Shown: piece after piece, positions 8,962 to 18,089 of the stretch
Numbering within the stretch: the first letter of the stretch is position 1
How the letters are laid out: each line of letters begins with the position of its first letter
Assembly: GCF_900078395.1 (NCBI RefSeq)
Contig: NZ_FKLA01000009.1
Coordinates: 1,440,614 to 1,504,613, forward strand
Length of the DNA: 64,000 bases
Source of the DNA: Anaerotruncus rubiinfantis
Lineage (GTDB): Bacteria > Bacillota > Clostridia > Oscillospirales > Ruminococcaceae
Direction: 5' to 3'
Translations under genes and position numbers: made by a program
The notes under the pieces: model-generated
What the model was told of the DNA's origin: nothing
Seen by the model: only the letters and a program-made list of their open reading frames with translations
Database searches by the model: none

Positions 8962-9711
8962 TCAGAATTTTTTGCGCAGAAGCGTGAAATCGAAAAAGTC
9001 GGTATAGAATTCAAAGGAACGCATCACCGGACGGCTGAGCTTGCAAAACCCGATTTCGTCGAGCATGATGAGCGCATCGCCTTTTGCAGCCTCCAGACGT
9101 GACCGGATGAGCGGGTCGGCGTTGGTGGCGCGCAGCTTGGCGATACTGGTGACGACGGTGAGCCCGCAATACCGGTCGAGGATATCGAACACCGGCATCG
9201 ACCAGTCGATATCCGCGTAGTTCATCCCTTCAAGGAGGGCCTTTGGCAGGTAGTCAACCGAATAGATGACAGGAGTACCGCTGGCGAGCAGCCGTTTTTC
9301 GCAGACGATAGCGGGCGCGCCGGAATCGATCTGCAAGATTTCCGCCAGCTCTTCGTCGGCGGGCTCCACCCGCAGCGAAATGCTGTCAACGCCTGGGCGG
9401 TAGCCCGCGTCGCGGATGAGCTCGTTATATTCGAGTTTCAGATCGAGCCGGTGCTTGAGGCCCACGATCTCCCGGTTGATGACCGTCCCGATGCCGCGCA
9501 CCCGCTCGATGAACCCTTCCCGTTCCAGATCGGAGAGCGCATCGCGGATGACGGTGCGGCTCACCCCCAGGCGTTCCGCCAGCTCCACCTCGGAGGGAAG
9601 GCGTTCCGCGGCTGAAAAAGCGCCTTCCTTCAGCTCCTTGATGAGCAGCGCGCTCACCTGGGTGGACATGAGCCTTCCGCCCAGATAGGGAAGTTCGTAT
9701 TCTGACGGCAT
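8962..9711 (-). CDS. GntR-family (HutC subfamily) transcriptional regulator
   Basis: This 249-residue regulator has an N-terminal winged helix-turn-helix (RLPSEVELAERLGVSRTVIR, residues about 30-70) and a C-terminal UTRA effector-binding domain typical of HutC-type repressors. The ATG at 9711 has AAAGAGG upstream; a start 18 bases further upstream lacks a ribosome site. It is transcribed away from the guanine deaminase gene with a shared 213-base promoter region, so it probably controls that gene and perhaps purine catabolism more widely (inference). The effector is unknown. Confidence 0.85.
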   Translation of the reverse strand: MPSEYELPYLGGRLMSTQVSALLIKELKEGAFSAAERLPSEVELAERLGVSRTVIRDALSDLEREGFIERVRGIGTVINREIVGLKHRLDLKLEYNELIRDAGYRPGVDSISLRVEPADEELAEILQIDSGAPAIVCEKRLLASGTPVIYSVDYLPKALLEGMNYADIDWSMPVFDILDRYCGLTVVTSIAKLRATNADPLIRSRLEAAKGDALIMLDEIGFCKLSRPVMRSFEFYTDFFDFTLLRKKF

Positions 9712-9751
9712 GCGAATAACCTCTTTCATTTGAAAGTAAAATAGAAGGAGC

Positions 9752-9780
9752 TTGCAAAAACTGGAGGAATGGGGTATGAT
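9752..9780 (+). promoter_or_regulatory. Promoter of guanine deaminase gene
   Basis: TTGCAA (9752-9757) and TATGAT (9775-9780) with a 17-base spacer. It lies within the divergent region with gntR. Confidence 0.6.
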
Positions 9781-9817
9781 GAAATCGGAATAGATTAGTA
9801 TGATTAATAACGATATT

Positions 9818-9846
9818 AGATAAAATTCCACCGCGATCTTTGCCAA
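9818..9846 (-). promoter_or_regulatory. Promoter of gntR
   Basis: Read on the minus strand: TTGGCA (9846-9841) and TTATCT (9823-9818) with a 17-base spacer. This faces the guaD promoter, so one bound repressor could block both. Confidence 0.5.
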
Positions 9847-9924
9847 ATTTCCTAATATATCCTTCATTATACGCGGTAATCAGACAAATTACAAGGGAAA
9901 ATCTCTGTAAAGGGGAATTGCACG

Positions 9925-11199
9925 ATGAAATCGGGCGCTTCATTTGCCGTCAAGGGCGCGATCCTGCACAGCGCTTCAAAAGATGAGATCCGCTGCCTTC
10001 CGGACGGTTATCTGATCTGCGAAAACGGCCTGGTCGCGGGCGTATTCCGTGTGCTGCCGGAAAAATATGCAGGGATCCGGGTGGTTGACCACACCGGGAA
10101 GCTGGTGATCCCAGGGCTTTGTGACCTGCATCTGCATGCGCCGCAGTACGCCTTTCGAGGGTTGGGGATGGACCTCGAGCTGCTTGACTGGCTGGACGCC
10201 CGCGTATTCCCGGAGGAGGCGAAGTTTGACTGTCTCGCCTATGCGGGCAAAGCTTACGGAATCTTTGCCGACGCGCTCAAAGAGAGCGCGACCACCCGCG
10301 CCTGTATCTTTGCGACCATCCACACCCCGGCGACCCTGCTGCTGATGGGACTGCTGGAAAACGCCGGCCTGCATGCGCTGGTCGGCAAGGTGAATATGGA
10401 CCGAAACAGCCCGGATGCGCTGCGGGAAGCAGGGCCGGAACAGTCGCTCGACGCGACCCGGCAGTGGATCGAAGCCTGTTCGGATTTCCGGAATGTGAGG
10501 CCAATCCTCACGCCGCGCTTCATCCCCTCCTGTTCGGACGCGCTTTTGGAAGGCCTTTCGATGCTGCAAAGGGATTACGGCCTGCCGGTTCAGTCGCACC
10601 TTTCCGAGAACCTTTCCGAAATTGCGTGGGTGAAGGAACTCTGCCCGGGCGTTTCCTGTTATGGCGAGGCATATGACCGATTTGGACTGTTCGGCGGGAG
10701 CTGCCCCACGGTTATGGCGCACTGCGTCCATCCGGAACCGGCGGAACTGGCGCTGATGCAAAAGCGCGGCGTCTTTATCGCGCACTGCCCGCAGTCGAAT
10801 GAGAACCTTGCTTCCGGCATTGCTCCGGCGCGCGCCTATCTCGACGCGGGGATGCCGATGGGGCTGGGCACCGATATGGCAGGCGGCTTCTCCCTTTCGA
10901 TGCTGCGGGCCATGGCTGACGCGGTGCAGGTTTCCAAGCTGCGCTGGCGGCTGGTGGATGAAACAAAAAAGCCGCTCTCGGTTTCTGAGGCGTTTTATCT
11001 CGCAACCCGCGGCGGCGGGGCGTTTTTCGGCAAGGTCGGCGCATTTGAGCAGGGATATGAATTTGACGCGGTGGTATTCGACGACGCGCGCCTGCCGCAT
11101 CCGCAGGCGCTCACGCCGCTGGAGCGGCTGGAGCGGCTGATCTTTTTGTCGGATGGCCGCGAAGTCTGTGAAAAATATGTGGCGGGGATAAAAATATAA
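9925..11199 (+). CDS. guaD: Guanine deaminase (amidohydrolase)
   Basis: This 424-residue amidohydrolase is predicted to convert guanine to xanthine and ammonia. Zinc-binding and catalytic motifs are in place: PGLCDLHLHAPQ, then QSHLSEN, AHCVHP and GLGTDMAGG. The segment after the first HxH (FRGLGMDLELLDWL) is characteristic of guanine deaminases rather than generic cytosine or chlorohydrolase members. TAAAGGGG precedes the ATG. Its product xanthine is the substrate of the dehydrogenase encoded next. It is divergent from a GntR-type regulator and ends in a terminator. Confidence 0.85.
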   Translation: MKSGASFAVKGAILHSASKDEIRCLPDGYLICENGLVAGVFRVLPEKYAGIRVVDHTGKLVIPGLCDLHLHAPQYAFRGLGMDLELLDWLDARVFPEEAKFDCLAYAGKAYGIFADALKESATTRACIFATIHTPATLLLMGLLENAGLHALVGKVNMDRNSPDALREAGPEQSLDATRQWIEACSDFRNVRPILTPRFIPSCSDALLEGLSMLQRDYGLPVQSHLSENLSEIAWVKELCPGVSCYGEAYDRFGLFGGSCPTVMAHCVHPEPAELALMQKRGVFIAHCPQSNENLASGIAPARAYLDAGMPMGLGTDMAGGFSLSMLRAMADAVQVSKLRWRLVDETKKPLSVSEAFYLATRGGGAFFGKVGAFEQGYEFDAVVFDDARLPHPQALTPLERLERLIFLSDGREVCEKYVAGIKI

Positions 11200-11210
11200 C
11201 CAAACCTGTG

Positions 11211-11254
11211 CAACCAAATTTTCTTTGGAGATGGAGAAAATTTGGTTGTTTTCT
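11211..11254 (+). terminator. Terminator after guaD
   Basis: A 14-bp stem (CAACCAAATTTTCT with AGAAAATTTGGTTG) with a 10-base loop is followed by TTTTCTTT. Confidence 0.8.
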
Positions 11255-11275
11255 TTCCCGGAAGGCGTTATAATA

Positions 11276-11304
11276 TTGACAAATAAAAGTATGACTTTTA
11301 TAAA
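11276..11304 (+). promoter_or_regulatory. xdhABC promoter with palindromic operator in the spacer
   Basis: TTGACA (11276-11281) and TATAAA (11299-11304) have a 17-base spacer. Overlapping the spacer and -10 is a perfect palindrome, TAAAAGT-ATG-ACTTTTA (11284-11300). The same core recurs in the promoters at 15130 and 35725, so a shared regulator is likely (inference). Confidence 0.78.
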
Positions 11305-11387
11305 TTGTATCCTGAAAAAGAAAGAAACTGTAATGAAACTTAGGCAGAAACGATAAACACTTCCCGGTTGAACAGGAGGTATGCGCG

Positions 11388-13703
11388 ATGGGAATTGGCA
11401 GGAGCATCAACCGCGTGGACGCGGTGGAAAAGGTGACCGGCAACGCGAAATATACCGACGACCTCACCCCGCGAAACGCGTTGGAAGCTAAAGTCGTGCG
11501 CAGCACGATTGCAAACGGGCGGGTGCTGCGATTCGACCTTTCCGAAGCGCTGGCAGTGCCGGGAGTGGTGAAAATCCTCACCTGCTTTGACGCGCCGGAG
11601 CACTGTTTTCCGACCGCTGGGCATCCCTGGTCGACCGATCCGAAACATCAGGATGTGGCCGACCGCCGCCTTTTAAACGAGCGGGTGCGCATTTACGGCG
11701 ACGAGATCGCCGTTGTCATCGCGGAGGACGAGATCGCCGCCGCACGCGCTGCGCGGCTCGTAAAGGCCGAGTACGAGGAGTATCCCGCAATTACCACGGT
11801 CGAACAGGCAATGGCGCCCGGGGCCGTCCCAATCCACGACGAAAGGCCGGATAATATCCTGGCGCACAGCCGTTACCGTGTCGGCGACCTGGATTTCGAC
11901 GAGGCGGTCAGGGAAGATGAGGTACGCGTCTTTGAGCAGCAATATACCACCCAGACAGTCCAGCACTGCCACATCGAGCCGCCTGTTTCCTTTGCCTATA
12001 TGGAGAACGGCCGGATTGTGGTGGTTTCCTCCACCCAGATCCCGCACATCGTCCGGCGGGTCGTCGGGCAGGCGCTTGGCGTTCCATGGGGCAGGGTACG
12101 GGTGATCAAACCGTATATCGGCGGGGGATTCGGCAACAAGCAGGAGGTGCTCTACGAGCCGCTTAACGCCTGGCTGACCACCCAGGTGGGCGGCCGGCCG
12201 GTGCGGCTGGAAATCTCCCGCGAGGAGACCTTTTCCTGCACACGGGTGCGCCATGCAATCACCTTCCGGGTCAGGACCGCCGTCCGTTCGGACGGCAGGC
12301 TGGTCGCCCGCAGGTTGGAAGCTTGGTCGAATCAGGGAGGCTATGCGTCTCACGGCCACGCGATCGTGGCGAACGCGGCGAACGCCTACCGCCACACCTA
12401 TCACGACGAGAAATCCCTGACTGCGGACGCCTACACCGTCTATACGAATATCGCTTCCGGCGGCGCGATGCGCGGTTACGGCATCCCGCAGGCGGTATTC
12501 GCGCTCGAAAGCGGGATGGACGATATCGCCGCGGCGCTGGGGCTCGATCCGATCACGATGCGCGAAAAAAATGTGATGCGGCTCGGATATGTCGACCCGA
12601 TGACCGGTATCACCTGCCATTCGACTGGCCTGCTCGAGTGTATCGAGAAGGGCAAGGAGTTCATCCGCTGGGACGAGAAGCGCAGGGCATACCGGAACCA
12701 GACCGGCGACATCCGGCGCGGGGTGGGCATGGCGCTTTTCAGCTACAAGACTGGCGTCTACCCGATTTCGCTTGAAACGGCGGCCTGCCGGCTGATTCTC
12801 AACCAGGACGGCACGGCACAATTGCAGATGGGCGCGACCGAAATCGGCCAGGGCGCCGATACGGTGTTCACCCAGATGGCGGCGGAGACGATTGGCCTGC
12901 GGGATGAGGACATTCATATTGTTACGATGCAGGATACCGACGTCGCGCCGTTCGATACCGGCGCATACGCCTCCCGCCAGACCTATGTCAGCGGCATGGC
13001 GCTTAAAAAGACAGCCGGGATTTTTCGGGAGAAGATCCTCAGTTACGCTTCTGAGATGCTGGAACTGCCGGCGGACGCGCTCGACATTTCCGACAGCCGC
13101 ATCGTTGCGCATGAAAGCGGTGAAACACTCCTTACGATGCAGGCGCTCGCAATGGAGGCCTTCTATAGCCTGACCCATTCGGTACATATCACCGCAGAGG
13201 CCACAAACCACTGCAAAGACAACACCTTTGCGTTCGGCGTCTGCTTTGCCGAGGTGGAGGTGGATATCCCGGTCGGCAAGGTGAAGGTGCTCGATATCAT
13301 CAACGTCCACGATTCCGGCGTGCTTATCAACCCGAAGCTCGCGGAAGCACAGGTGCACGGCGGCATGAGCATGGGACTGGGGTATGGATTGGGCGAGCAG
13401 CTCCTCTATAACGACGCGGGCAGGCCGTTAAACGGCAACCTGCTTGATTACAAACTGCCCACCGCGCTGGACACACCGGAATTGCATGCGGATTTTGTGC
13501 AGCCGGTCGATCCAAGCGGTCCCTACGGGAATAAGGCGCTCGGTGAGCCGCCCGCGATCCCGCCGGCACCCGCGGTGCGCAACGCGGTGCTGCATGCCAC
13601 CGGCGTGGCGGTGGATACGCTCCCGATGAACCCGCAGAAGCTGGTGGAGCTGTTCACCGAGGCCGGGCTCATCAAGGGAAGGGAGGGATCTTCGGATGTA
13701 TGA
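11388..13703 (+). CDS. xdhA: Xanthine dehydrogenase, molybdopterin-binding subunit
   Basis: This 771-residue large subunit of a molybdenum hydroxylase is expected to oxidise xanthine or hypoxanthine. The N-terminal part opens with the family start (VDAVEKVTGNAKYTDDL). Molybdopterin-binding and active-site segments include GGGFGNKQEVLYEPL, GGAMRGYG, GATEIGQGADTV and the C-terminal GEPPAIPPAPAVRNAV with the catalytic glutamate. Length and order resemble three-subunit XdhABC enzymes of enterobacteria. AGGAGG precedes the ATG. The stop overlaps the start of the FAD subunit by 8 bases, implying coupled translation. Confidence 0.9.
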   Translation: MGIGRSINRVDAVEKVTGNAKYTDDLTPRNALEAKVVRSTIANGRVLRFDLSEALAVPGVVKILTCFDAPEHCFPTAGHPWSTDPKHQDVADRRLLNERVRIYGDEIAVVIAEDEIAAARAARLVKAEYEEYPAITTVEQAMAPGAVPIHDERPDNILAHSRYRVGDLDFDEAVREDEVRVFEQQYTTQTVQHCHIEPPVSFAYMENGRIVVVSSTQIPHIVRRVVGQALGVPWGRVRVIKPYIGGGFGNKQEVLYEPLNAWLTTQVGGRPVRLEISREETFSCTRVRHAITFRVRTAVRSDGRLVARRLEAWSNQGGYASHGHAIVANAANAYRHTYHDEKSLTADAYTVYTNIASGGAMRGYGIPQAVFALESGMDDIAAALGLDPITMREKNVMRLGYVDPMTGITCHSTGLLECIEKGKEFIRWDEKRRAYRNQTGDIRRGVGMALFSYKTGVYPISLETAACRLILNQDGTAQLQMGATEIGQGADTVFTQMAAETIGLRDEDIHIVTMQDTDVAPFDTGAYASRQTYVSGMALKKTAGIFREKILSYASEMLELPADALDISDSRIVAHESGETLLTMQALAMEAFYSLTHSVHITAEATNHCKDNTFAFGVCFAEVEVDIPVGKVKVLDIINVHDSGVLINPKLAEAQVHGGMSMGLGYGLGEQLLYNDAGRPLNGNLLDYKLPTALDTPELHADFVQPVDPSGPYGNKALGEPPAIPPAPAVRNAVLHATGVAVDTLPMNPQKLVELFTEAGLIKGREGSSDV

Positions 13704-14583
13704 TATCGAAGGGATCTATCAGGCAAAAAGCGCTGCGGACGCGATTGCCGCTTTGCGGGACGACCCAAAAGCGCTTGTCATTTCGGGCGGCAGCGACCTG
13801 CTTATCAAGATTCGGGAGGGCAAGCTGGCAGGCTGCCGCCTGGTGAGCATTCACAGCCTTCCGGAGCTCACAGGCGTTTCGATGGATGCGGGCGGACGCA
13901 TCCGCATCGGGCCAGTGACGACCTTCTCCCACATCACAAACGATCCGCTCATCCAAAAACACCTGCCAATGCTTGGTGAAGCGGTCGATCAGGCGGGCGG
14001 GCCGCAGCTGCGCAACATCGGGACGATCGGGGGAAATGTCTGCAACGGCGTGACCAGCGCGGACAGCGCCTCCACGCTGCTCACGCTGAACGCGATGCTC
14101 GAACTGACCGGCCCGGATGGCGCGCGCCTGGTGCCGCTGGAGCGTTTCTACAAAGGCCCCGGCAGAGTTGATCTTGCGCACGCCGAGCTGCTGACCGCTA
14201 TTTTCATTGAAAAAAGTGATTACGAAGGTTTTGGCGGGCACTATATCAAATATGCCCAGCGCAATGCGATGGATATCGCGACGCTCGGCTGCGCGGTCAA
14301 TGTGAAGCTTTCCGCTGATCGAAAGGCGGTGGCGGATCTGCGGCTGGCGTACGGCGTCGCTGCGCCAACGCCAATCCGATGCCGCGGGACCGAAGCGCTC
14401 GCGGCAGGGCGCGGGATTGACGCGGAGCTTTTCGAGCTGGTTGCAGAAACCGCTGCCACAGAGGTTGCGCCGCGCACGAGCTGGCGCGCGTCAAAGGAAT
14501 TCCGCGTCCAGCTTGTGAAGGAGCTGAGCCGCCGCGCGCTGGACAGGGCAATCAAACATGCGGGAGGTGTGGCTGATGCTTAA
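13696..14583 (+). CDS. xdhB: Xanthine dehydrogenase, FAD-binding subunit
   Basis: This 295-residue subunit passes electrons from the iron-sulfur subunit to NAD+ via FAD. FAD-contact motifs are VISGGSDLLIK near residues 27-37 and RNIGTIGGNVCNG near residues 110-122, both normal for the CO dehydrogenase flavoprotein family. It overlaps xdhA by 8 bases and xdhC by 8 bases, so the three subunits are translated as a tight unit. Confidence 0.9.
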   Translation: MYDIEGIYQAKSAADAIAALRDDPKALVISGGSDLLIKIREGKLAGCRLVSIHSLPELTGVSMDAGGRIRIGPVTTFSHITNDPLIQKHLPMLGEAVDQAGGPQLRNIGTIGGNVCNGVTSADSASTLLTLNAMLELTGPDGARLVPLERFYKGPGRVDLAHAELLTAIFIEKSDYEGFGGHYIKYAQRNAMDIATLGCAVNVKLSADRKAVADLRLAYGVAAPTPIRCRGTEALAAGRGIDAELFELVAETAATEVAPRTSWRASKEFRVQLVKELSRRALDRAIKHAGGVADA

Positions 14584-15061
14584 GGTGATTACAATGACGG
14601 TCAACGGCAAGCCCGCAGAGATTGCGGTCGATGAGCGCGAATCGCTCGCGGATACGCTGCGAAAGCGTTTGGGGCTCACCAGCGTCAAAAAAGGATGCGA
14701 AGTTGGGGAATGCGGCGCCTGCACCGTTCTGGTGGACGGCGAGGCGATCGACAGCTGCATCTATCTGGCCGTTTGGGCGGAAGGCAAGAGTATCCTCACG
14801 GTTGAAGGCCTGCGCGGCCCGGCCGGCGAACTCGACCCCATCCAGCAGGCGTTTGTGGAAGAGGCTGCGGTACAATGCGGTTTCTGCACGCCGGGGCTCA
14901 TCATGTCTGCGGTGGAGATTGTGGGCAGTGGGAAAAAGTATACCCGTGACGAACTGCGTAAACTTATCTCCGGGCACCTTTGCCGCTGTACCGGATATCA
15001 GAACATTCTGAACGCGCTCGAGCGGATTGTCAACGAAACCCACAAGGTGGTTGGAAAATGA
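14576..15061 (+). CDS. xdhC: Xanthine dehydrogenase, [2Fe-2S] subunit
   Basis: This 161-residue subunit carries two [2Fe-2S] clusters. The first uses the plant-ferredoxin-like motif CEVGECGACTVLVDG and the later cysteine in DSC; the second uses CGFCTPG and CRCTGY. The ATG at 14576 has GGGAGG seven bases upstream, which is why the upstream ATG at 14558 is not used. It relays electrons from the Mo site to the FAD subunit. A strong terminator follows. Confidence 0.9.
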   Translation: MLKVITMTVNGKPAEIAVDERESLADTLRKRLGLTSVKKGCEVGECGACTVLVDGEAIDSCIYLAVWAEGKSILTVEGLRGPAGELDPIQQAFVEEAAVQCGFCTPGLIMSAVEIVGSGKKYTRDELRKLISGHLCRCTGYQNILNALERIVNETHKVVGK

Positions 15062-15081
15062 AAAAATTTTTTCAAAATGAG

Positions 15082-15112
15082 AACCTCCGCCGATTTTGGC
15101 GGAGGTTTTTTG
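15082..15112 (+). terminator. Terminator after xdhABC
   Basis: A 10-bp stem (AACCTCCGCC with GGCGGAGGTT) with loop GATTTT is followed by a T run. Confidence 0.88.
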
Positions 15113-15129
15113 GAAGACGCGGGATTGCA

Positions 15130-15157
15130 TTGACAAGTATGACTTTTATGATAGAAT
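15130..15157 (+). promoter_or_regulatory. Promoter of cofactor/molybdate operon with shared operator
   Basis: TTGACA (15130-15135) and TAGAAT (15152-15157) have a 16-base spacer holding AAGTATGACTTTTATGA. The core AAGT-ATG-ACTT matches the xdhA operator exactly, in the same position relative to -35 and -10. Confidence 0.75.
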
Positions 15158-15206
15158 AAGAAAAGCGTTATATCTATTTGAGAATAACGGTTGAAGGAGG
15201 CGGACG

Positions 15207-15602
15207 ATGGATAACCTGCAATATTCCCTGAAGGTGCGCCTCAAACGGGACGGGGTATTCTACGGGCCGGGCGTTTCCGAACTGCTCCTGCGGGTGGACC
15301 GCACCGGTTCGCTCCAGACGGCTGCCGGCGAGATGGGGATGTCCTATTCAAAGGCATGGAAGATTGTGCGCACAGCGGAACAGGAGCTCGGTTTCATGCT
15401 GCTGGAGCGGCATGTGGGCGGCGCTGGCGGCGGTTTTTCAAGGTTGACCGAACAGGGCCGGAGCTTTGTGGAACGATATGAGGCGTTCCAGAAGGCGGTC
15501 TATTTAAACGCCGACCGGCTGTTTGCGGAGTATTTCGGCGGTACATTCTGCGCACCGCAAAATAATGGTGAGATGGAAGGCGAAAGGCATGAAGAAGATT
15601 AG
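15207..15602 (+). CDS. ModE-type winged-helix regulator lacking molybdate-binding domains
   Basis: This 131-residue protein matches the N-terminal LysR-like DNA-binding domain of ModE (TGSLQTAAGEMGMSYSKAWK). It stops before the C-terminal Mop/TOBE domains that bind molybdate in full-length ModE (about 260 residues). It heads the operon for cofactor synthesis and molybdate transport, with AAGGAGG upstream. It is the best candidate to bind the shared AAGTATGACTT operator in its own promoter, but this is inference. With no molybdate domain, it may respond to another signal or act by abundance only. Confidence 0.8.
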   Translation: MDNLQYSLKVRLKRDGVFYGPGVSELLLRVDRTGSLQTAAGEMGMSYSKAWKIVRTAEQELGFMLLERHVGGAGGGFSRLTEQGRSFVERYEAFQKAVYLNADRLFAEYFGGTFCAPQNNGEMEGERHEED

Positions 15603-16614
15603 AACGGAGGATGCGGTCGGGCATGTGATCTGCCATGACATGACCCAGATTATCCGCGGCGTGACCAAGGACGCGCGTTTTCGCAAGGGACATATTGTAG
15701 CGGCGGAGGATATTCCGGTGCTGCTCTCGATGGGAAAGGACTACCTCTACGTCTGGGAGAAACAGGAGGGCATGCTGCACGAGGACGAAGGCGCAAGGAT
15801 CCTTTGCGATCTTTGCAAAAATGAGCATATGGAGGAGAGCGGCATCAAGGAGGGGAAGATCGAGCTTTCCGCTGCCAGCGACGGGCTGTTCGCATTCGAC
15901 GCGGCGCGGCTGGAAAAGCTCAATGCCCTCGGCGAGCTGATGATCGCGGCCCGCTCGAACCATCTGCCGGTTAAAAAAGGCGACAAACTCGCGGGGATGC
16001 GGGTGATCCCGCTCGTGATCGCAAAGGAGAAGCTCGACGCCGCGAAAGCCATTGCCGGCACTGAACCTGTCATGCGGATTCTGCCCTACAAGCAGAAAAA
16101 GTGCGGTATTGTCACCACCGGAAACGAGGTGTTCCATGGCCGCATCAAAGATACCTTCAGCCCGGTCGTCGCGGAAAAGCTGGGGGAATACGGCGGGCAG
16201 GGTATGGGTGTCACCTCCTGCGGAGACGACCCGAAAAATATCACTGCCGCAATCAAAGCGTTCCTTGCGGACGGCGCGGAACTGGTGGTCTGTACCGGCG
16301 GCATGAGCGTCGACCCGGACGACCGCACCCCGGCCGCCATCCGCGATACTGGTGCGCGGATCATAAGCTACGGCGCGCCGGTCCTGCCGGGCGCGATGTT
16401 CCTGCTTTCGTATCTCGGCGGCGTGCCCATTATGGGGCTGCCTGGCTGTGTGATGTATGCCAAACGCACCATTTTTGACCTGGTTCTGCCGCGCGTCATG
16501 GCGGACGACCCGGTCACGGCGCAAGATCTTGCAAAACTTGGAAACGGCGGGCTCTGTCTGGGCTGCGAGCCCTGCCGCTATCCAAACTGCGGGTTTGGAA
16601 AGGGTGGTGTGTGA
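15589..16614 (+). CDS. MoeA/MogA-like molybdopterin-binding protein with C-terminal Cys cluster
   Basis: This 341-residue protein contains the MoCF-biosynthesis fold ([16 protein letters not shown]) in its C-terminal half. The N-terminal half is not the canonical MoeA domain pair. It is therefore a clostridial molybdopterin-binding relative rather than a textbook MoeA. The last 20 residues form [15 protein letters not shown], a four-cysteine C-x2-C-x2-C-x4-C cluster that could hold metal. The chosen ATG lies inside the end of the ModE-like gene (overlap 14 bases). It probably acts in molybdate insertion or cofactor maturation for the hydroxylases of this locus (inference). Confidence 0.75.
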   Translation: MKKIRTEDAVGHVICHDMTQIIRGVTKDARFRKGHIVAAEDIPVLLSMGKDYLYVWEKQEGMLHEDEGARILCDLCKNEHMEESGIKEGKIELSAASDGLFAFDAARLEKLNALGELMIAARSNHLPVKKGDKLAGMRVIPLVIAKEKLDAAKAIAGTEPVMRILPYKQKKCGIVTTGNEVFHGRIKDTFSPVVAEKLGEYGGQGMGVTSCGDDPKNITAAIKAFLADGAELVVCTGGMSVDPDDRTPAAIRDTGARIISYGAPVLPGAMFLLSYLGGVPIMGLPGCVMYAKRTIFDLVLPRVMADDPVTAQDLAKLGNGGLCLGCEPCRYPNCGFGKGGV

Positions 16615-17093
16615 TGGACGGGCTTACCCATATCGATGAAAACGGCAATGCCGTGATGGTGGATGTGAGCGAAAAGGAAGTGACCGAGCGGGCCGCGGTC
16701 GCGGAGGGGACGATCCGGATGAACCGGGAGGCTTATACGGCGATCGTAACCCGGACAGCGAAAAAAGGGGACGTGCTCAGCGTGGCGCAGGTGGCGGGCA
16801 TCATGGCCGCGAAGCGCACCTGGGAGCTGATCCCGCTTTGTCACCCGCTCGCGTTGAACAAATGCGAAATCACCTTTGTGGTCGACCCGCAGCGGATGGC
16901 AGTTACCGCGGCCTGTACGGTCAGGGTGAGCGGAAGGACCGGCGTGGAGATGGAAGCGCTCACCGGCGTTTCGGTGGCGCTGCTGACAATTTACGATATG
17001 TGCAAAGCGGTCGACCGCTGCATGGAGATCGGGGAAATCCGCCTGCTCCAGAAAAGCGGGGGGAAGTCGGGGAAATTTACCCGGCCAGTCTAA
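16614..17093 (+). CDS. moaC: Cyclic pyranopterin monophosphate synthase
   Basis: This 159-residue protein carries out the second half of the first step of molybdenum cofactor synthesis with MoaA. MoaC motifs are [16 protein letters not shown] and [27 protein letters not shown], shown here only in part, plus the N-terminal [17 protein letters not shown]. The ATG overlaps the TGA of the previous gene (TGATG); an in-frame GTG one codon earlier is possible. Length is normal for the family. Confidence 0.92.
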   Translation: MDGLTHIDENGNAVMVDVSEKEVTERAAVAEGTIRMNREAYTAIVTRTAKKGDVLSVAQVAGIMAAKRTWELIPLCHPLALNKCEITFVVDPQRMAVTAACTVRVSGRTGVEMEALTGVSVALLTIYDMCKAVDRCMEIGEIRLLQKSGGKSGKFTRPV

Positions 17094-17113
17094 TAGAAAA
17101 GGAGGCGGCGCGG

Positions 17114-18085
17114 ATGAGGGACAACTGCGGACGCGAAATCGATTATCTTCGGGTGTCAGTCACCGACCGATGCAATTTGCGCTGTGTTTACTGCATGCCG
17201 GAGGAAGGGGTTGAGCCGGTCTCCCATCGGGAGATCCTCTCATTCGAAGAAATTCTGCGGGTCTGCCGCGCAGCGGCAAAGCTTGGCGTGCGCCGCATCC
17301 GCCTGACAGGCGGGGAGCCGCTTGTCAGGCGCGGTATTGTGGATTTGGTGCGCCGGGTGAAGGAGATCGACGGGATCGAACAGGTGAGCGTCACGACGAA
17401 TGGGCTTCTCTTCTGCGATATGGCGCAGGATCTGGCGGCTGCGGGACTCGGCGGGGTGAATGTGAGCCTCGATACGCTCGATCCGGCCGTTTTTTGCCGG
17501 ATCACCCGGCGGGACAGTTTTGGCAAGGCGCTGGAGGCGGTTAGAACAGCACTGGAGCTGGGGCTTTTGGTGAAGGTGAACTGTGTGGCAGCGGAGGAAT
17601 TCGGGATGCAGCATCCGCTTTCGGTGGCGGGGCTGGCAAAGGATCATCCAGTGGACGTTCGGTTCATTGAGATGATGCCGATCGGCCTGGGCAACGGCTT
17701 TACGCCAATTCCCGGCGGGCGGATCAGGACAGCGCTCGAACGGCTGTATGGCCCGATGACGGCGTGTGCCGGAAATGGCGGAGGGCCGGCTTCCTACGGG
17801 ATGCTGCCAGGATTTTGCGGGCGGGTCGGCTTCATCAACGCGCTGAGCGACCGGTTCTGCGACAGCTGCAACCGGGTGCGGCTGACGGCGGAGGGCTTTT
17901 TAAAGCTCTGCCTGCATTACGATGTTGGGATTGACCTGCGAGGGCCGCTGCGCGATGGGATTTCCGACGAAGCGCTTGCTGCGCTCATGCGGGAAGCGAT
18001 TCTGCAAAAACCTGTGGGACATCAATTCGGCGCGCGGGGGACCGCGCATGTGGAACAGCACCGAATGGTGCAGATTGGAGGATGA
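17114..18085 (+). CDS. moaA: GTP 3',8-cyclase
   Basis: This 323-residue radical SAM enzyme starts molybdenum cofactor synthesis from GTP. The N-terminal [4Fe-4S] motif is CNLRCVYC, followed by the SAM motif TGGEPLVR. The second cluster is supplied by C-terminal cysteines (FCDSCNRVRL and the later KLCLH). The ATG has AGGAGG seven bases upstream; a longer upstream frame overlaps moaC and is rejected. The usual C-terminal GG is present (VQIGG). It sits 20 bases after moaC and 4 bases before the MOSC gene. Confidence 0.93.
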   Translation: MRDNCGREIDYLRVSVTDRCNLRCVYCMPEEGVEPVSHREILSFEEILRVCRAAAKLGVRRIRLTGGEPLVRRGIVDLVRRVKEIDGIEQVSVTTNGLLFCDMAQDLAAAGLGGVNVSLDTLDPAVFCRITRRDSFGKALEAVRTALELGLLVKVNCVAAEEFGMQHPLSVAGLAKDHPVDVRFIEMMPIGLGNGFTPIPGGRIRTALERLYGPMTACAGNGGGPASYGMLPGFCGRVGFINALSDRFCDSCNRVRLTAEGFLKLCLHYDVGIDLRGPLRDGISDEALAALMREAILQKPVGHQFGARGTAHVEQHRMVQIGG

Positions 18086-18089
18086 ACGG

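Noticed and set aside
11673..13358. 561-residue minus-strand frame opposite xdhA
   Set aside because: A shadow of the xanthine dehydrogenase gene, with no start signal or family match.
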